From JBMOLL01 sp049325415 (GTDB taxonomy: Bacteria > Bacteroidota > Bacteroidia > Bacteroidales > GCA-2748055): DNA of 7,895 nucleotides. This document shows positions 6,327 through 7,895 of this stretch, piece after piece. Positions within the stretch are counted from its first letter, which is position 1, and each line of letters begins with the position of its first letter. The stretch spans positions 1 through 7,895 of the forward strand of contig JBMOLL010000084.1 in assembly GCA_049325415.1 (NCBI GenBank), given 5' to 3'. The notes under the pieces were generated by a model that saw only the letters and a program-made list of their open reading frames with translations, did no database searches and was not told the origin of the DNA. The position numbers were made by a program, and so were the translations under genes.

Positions 6327-7549
6327 GCTTCGTTTTTGTTTTCGTAGTATTCATCGCGGATAAGCCGGATGGCCAGCACCCATTTCATCATCATCCTGAC
6401 ATCATCCAGAACGAAACGCCGGATGTCGGAGCCGTTCGCCACCTCGAAGTATTCGCCGGCGGCATAGGGGACCATAAGGATATCTTTCATGGGAAAGCGG
6501 AGGCTTCCCGTGTTATCGAAGATACTTCCTTCATAGCTCAGGGCTTCGCGGGTAAGGCTCAGTACACCACTGCCCATATGCTGGTAACCATATTTCCCGG
6601 GCTCGTTCCACTGGAGCGCGGTGCCGGTGGTGAGGCTGAAACCCGGATCACGGATCTCCTTCAGCAGCTGTTCCTGCTGGAAGTCGTACCAGTTATCAAA
6701 GCCGTCGTATACGATGCTGTTCTCCCGGCCGGGCTCAAAGAACAGTTTGTTGTTTAAGCGGGCTTCATTGCCGCACCGGAGGCAGAAAAGCCGGTTCCCC
6801 TCCGAGCGCAGGGTGAATTCCGACAGGCAGGCGGGACATTTGTACAACACCAGTTCGGCCCCTTCGGCCAGGCGGCGTCCCCTGTAGCTTTGCTGTTTTG
6901 TGCGCTGCCAGCGGTAATCGTCGAAATCAATGGCTTTTAAAAGTTTACGATGGATCTCCCCAACCGACAGTGATTCAAGCTCTTCGCTGCTGAAGACCGG
7001 GAAAACGGTGGTGTACATGCGCCCCCTGCGGGCCTTTTTTGTCCAGCGCGGACGGGTCAGGTAGGCCCCGTTGGTCTGTACGGCAATAACGGGAACCTTA
7101 AAGGTTTTAATGAGTTTGGCGATGCTCGGCGCGGCAAAGCCGCCCGGACGGCCCTCATTGGACAGGCAGCCGTGGGGGAAAATGCCGATCATCCCCCCGT
7201 GACCTATCACGTATTTCGTTTTGAGGATGGCCTGGTTATCGGTTGTGAACTGGTTCTTGGGGATGACGCCCATGAGTCCCAGCACGTATTTCAGGACGCG
7301 GTCCCTGAAAAAATTATAGGCCCCGAGGTAGTTCAGCCTGCGTGGATACAGGGCTATGGAAACGATCAGAAAGTCGAGCCAGCTGGCGTGCCCCGCGATA
7401 ACAAAGAACGGGGGTTTGATCCCTTTGATGGAAGAGCGATCGACCCGGAGCCCGAGGACCAGACGGTAATATAAACCGGCAAAAAAGCCAACGGTATAGT
7501 ACAGAAAGGCATTGGGCCTCGGTACGGGGGGAGGGGTCTTTTTTGTCAT
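6323..7549 (-). CDS. PlsC-type lysophospholipid acyltransferase with zinc ribbon and C-terminal PH/GRAM-like region
   Basis: The 408-residue product has a hydrophobic N-terminal segment (about 13-35) and an acyltransferase domain (about 45-215) of the 1-acyl-glycerol-3-phosphate acyltransferase superfamily. The catalytic HX4D motif is GHASWLDF (His54, Asp59). The phosphate-binding FPEG block reads IFPHGCLSNEG (from Ile123), with His126 in place of Glu, so the acceptor may not be standard lysophosphatidic acid. VPVIAVQTNGAYL (about 152-164) matches the later PlsC block. A zinc ribbon follows (CPAC at 238-241, CLRCG at 256-260), and the last 85 residues (SGVLSLTREALSYEG... LRFPMKDILMVPY) look like a PH/GRAM-type beta domain that could bind lipid. 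It probably acylates a lipid at the cytoplasmic face of the inner membrane. It is the first gene of the unit, behind a candidate promoter, and its TGA overlaps the symporter's ATG. The superfamily is sure, the exact substrate not. The ATG at 7549 is a good start. Confidence 0.85.
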   Translation of the reverse strand: MTKKTPPPVPRPNAFLYYTVGFFAGLYYRLVLGLRVDRSSIKGIKPPFFVIAGHASWLDFLIVSIALYPRRLNYLGAYNFFRDRVLKYVLGLMGVIPKNQFTTDNQAILKTKYVIGHGGMIGIFPHGCLSNEGRPGGFAAPSIAKLIKTFKVPVIAVQTNGAYLTRPRWTKKARRGRMYTTVFPVFSSEELESLSVGEIHRKLLKAIDFDDYRWQRTKQQSYRGRRLAEGAELVLYKCPACLSEFTLRSEGNRLFCLRCGNEARLNNKLFFEPGRENSIVYDGFDNWYDFQQEQLLKEIRDPGFSLTTGTALQWNEPGKYGYQHMGSGVLSLTREALSYEGSIFDNTGSLRFPMKDILMVPYAAGEYFEVANGSDIRRFVLDDVRMMMKWVLAIRLIRDEYYENKNEA

Positions 7550-7601
7550 TCGGTATTAACGACAGCAAGGTTTCTCGTCCGGATAAACGGTAATCGGGAT
7601 A

Positions 7602-7631
7602 TAAAAATACGGATATTTATTTCAGATCAAA
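7602..7631 (-). promoter_or_regulatory. Candidate Bacteroidota promoter of the four-gene unit
   Basis: Read on the minus strand, TTTG (7631-7628) and TATTTTTA (7609-7602) are separated by 18 bases. They fit the Bacteroidota primary-sigma consensus TTTG / TAnnTTTG with one mismatch, the final A. Transcription would start near 7595, giving a leader of about 45 bases before the acyltransferase ATG at 7549. The site sits in an AT-rich pocket between GC-rich flanks and just past the stop at 7634-7636. No operator-like repeat was noticed around it. Confidence 0.4.
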
Positions 7632-7633
7632 AT

Positions 7634-7895
7634 TCAGGCTGGTTTTTCTCCTGCCGGTTGAGCTTCAGGAGACAGAGGAGAGATCGCTGCCCGGTACAAG
7701 TTATTCTCAAATTCCTTTACACAGGGAGGAGCTATCCCGGCTGATTCAAGTGCTTTGTCTTCCCGGGTGGCCGGGACAGGCCCTGCTTTCGGCTCCTGTT
7801 GAATAATCTGGGTTCAATAAATCTTTCTTAAGATAGATCATGTCAACAAGTTGAATGTCGCCCTCGAATATCGGATGATCGTAATTGTCTGTAAA
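7634..7895 (-). pseudogene. Possible 3' end of an unrecognised gene, apparently split by a frameshift
   Basis: Two minus-strand frames look protein-like and succeed each other. From the window edge (7895) one frame reads DNYDHPIFEGDIQLVDMIY followed by LKKDLLNPDYS, and it stops at 7746. The next frame is open from 7813, just past a TGA at 7814-7816, and reads EDKALESAGIAPPCVKEFEN and later PLSPEAQPAGEKPA, ending with TGA at 7634-7636. The switch would fall between about 7800 and 7820. This may be a true frameshift, a sequencing error, or chance reading of noncoding DNA. I do not recognise the protein. The upstream half is visibly more AT-rich than the downstream half. It ends just before the candidate promoter of the acyltransferase unit. 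Confidence 0.3.

Noticed and set aside
4830..6347. A 505-codon plus-strand open frame
   Set aside because: It lies antisense to the well-supported symporter gene. Its product is rich in Gly, His, Asp, Arg and Gln with no domain, as expected from reading a GC-rich membrane-protein gene backwards.

Overview
The window looks like a Bacteroidota chromosome segment, probably from a Bacteroidales- or Marinilabiliales-like glycan degrader. The signs are a lipoprotein GH29 fucosidase carrying F5/8 type C domains, a secreted GH42 beta-galactosidase, A-rich translation starts without Shine-Dalgarno sequences, and two upstream sites that match the Bacteroidota TTTG / TAnnTTTG promoter. The assignment rests on gene style, not on a marker gene.

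All convincing genes lie on the minus strand, so the window reads right to left. Positions 7634-7895 hold what may be the 3' end of another minus-strand gene, split over two frames. A candidate promoter follows at 7602-7631. It opens a compact four-gene unit: a PlsC-type acyltransferase with a built-in zinc ribbon (6323-7549), a GPH/MelB-type sugar:cation symporter (4875-6326, ATGA overlap with the gene before), a secreted GH42 beta-galactosidase (2790-4829, 45 bases later) and a lipoprotein GH29 alpha-L-fucosidase (704-2788, one base after the GH42 stop). Beyond the fucosidase lies a gene-free stretch (269-703) with a nested inverted repeat and a promoter-like site. Then comes a short metallo-beta-lactamase-fold remnant (98-268) that stops before the metal-binding motif, and a perfect 34-bp palindrome (45-78).

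Taken together the unit looks like a small glycan-use operon. The fucosidase would remove alpha-1,3/1,4-fucose outside the cytoplasm, the galactosidase would release galactose from the exposed beta-galactosides, and the symporter would import the released sugar. No SusC/SusD pair, sugar kinase or regulator is visible, so this is either part of a larger locus or a stand-alone scavenging set. The acyltransferase does not fit sugar catabolism; its tight coupling to the symporter is the oddest part of the layout. By eye, the acyltransferase and symporter half is clearly more GC-rich than the two hydrolase genes, with the change near the gap at 4830-4874.

No RNA genes, CRISPR arrays, insertion sequences or origins were recognised. 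I found no clearly new system; the most distinctive items are the acyltransferase/zinc-ribbon fusion in a sugar operon, the palindrome, and the truncated gene beside it.
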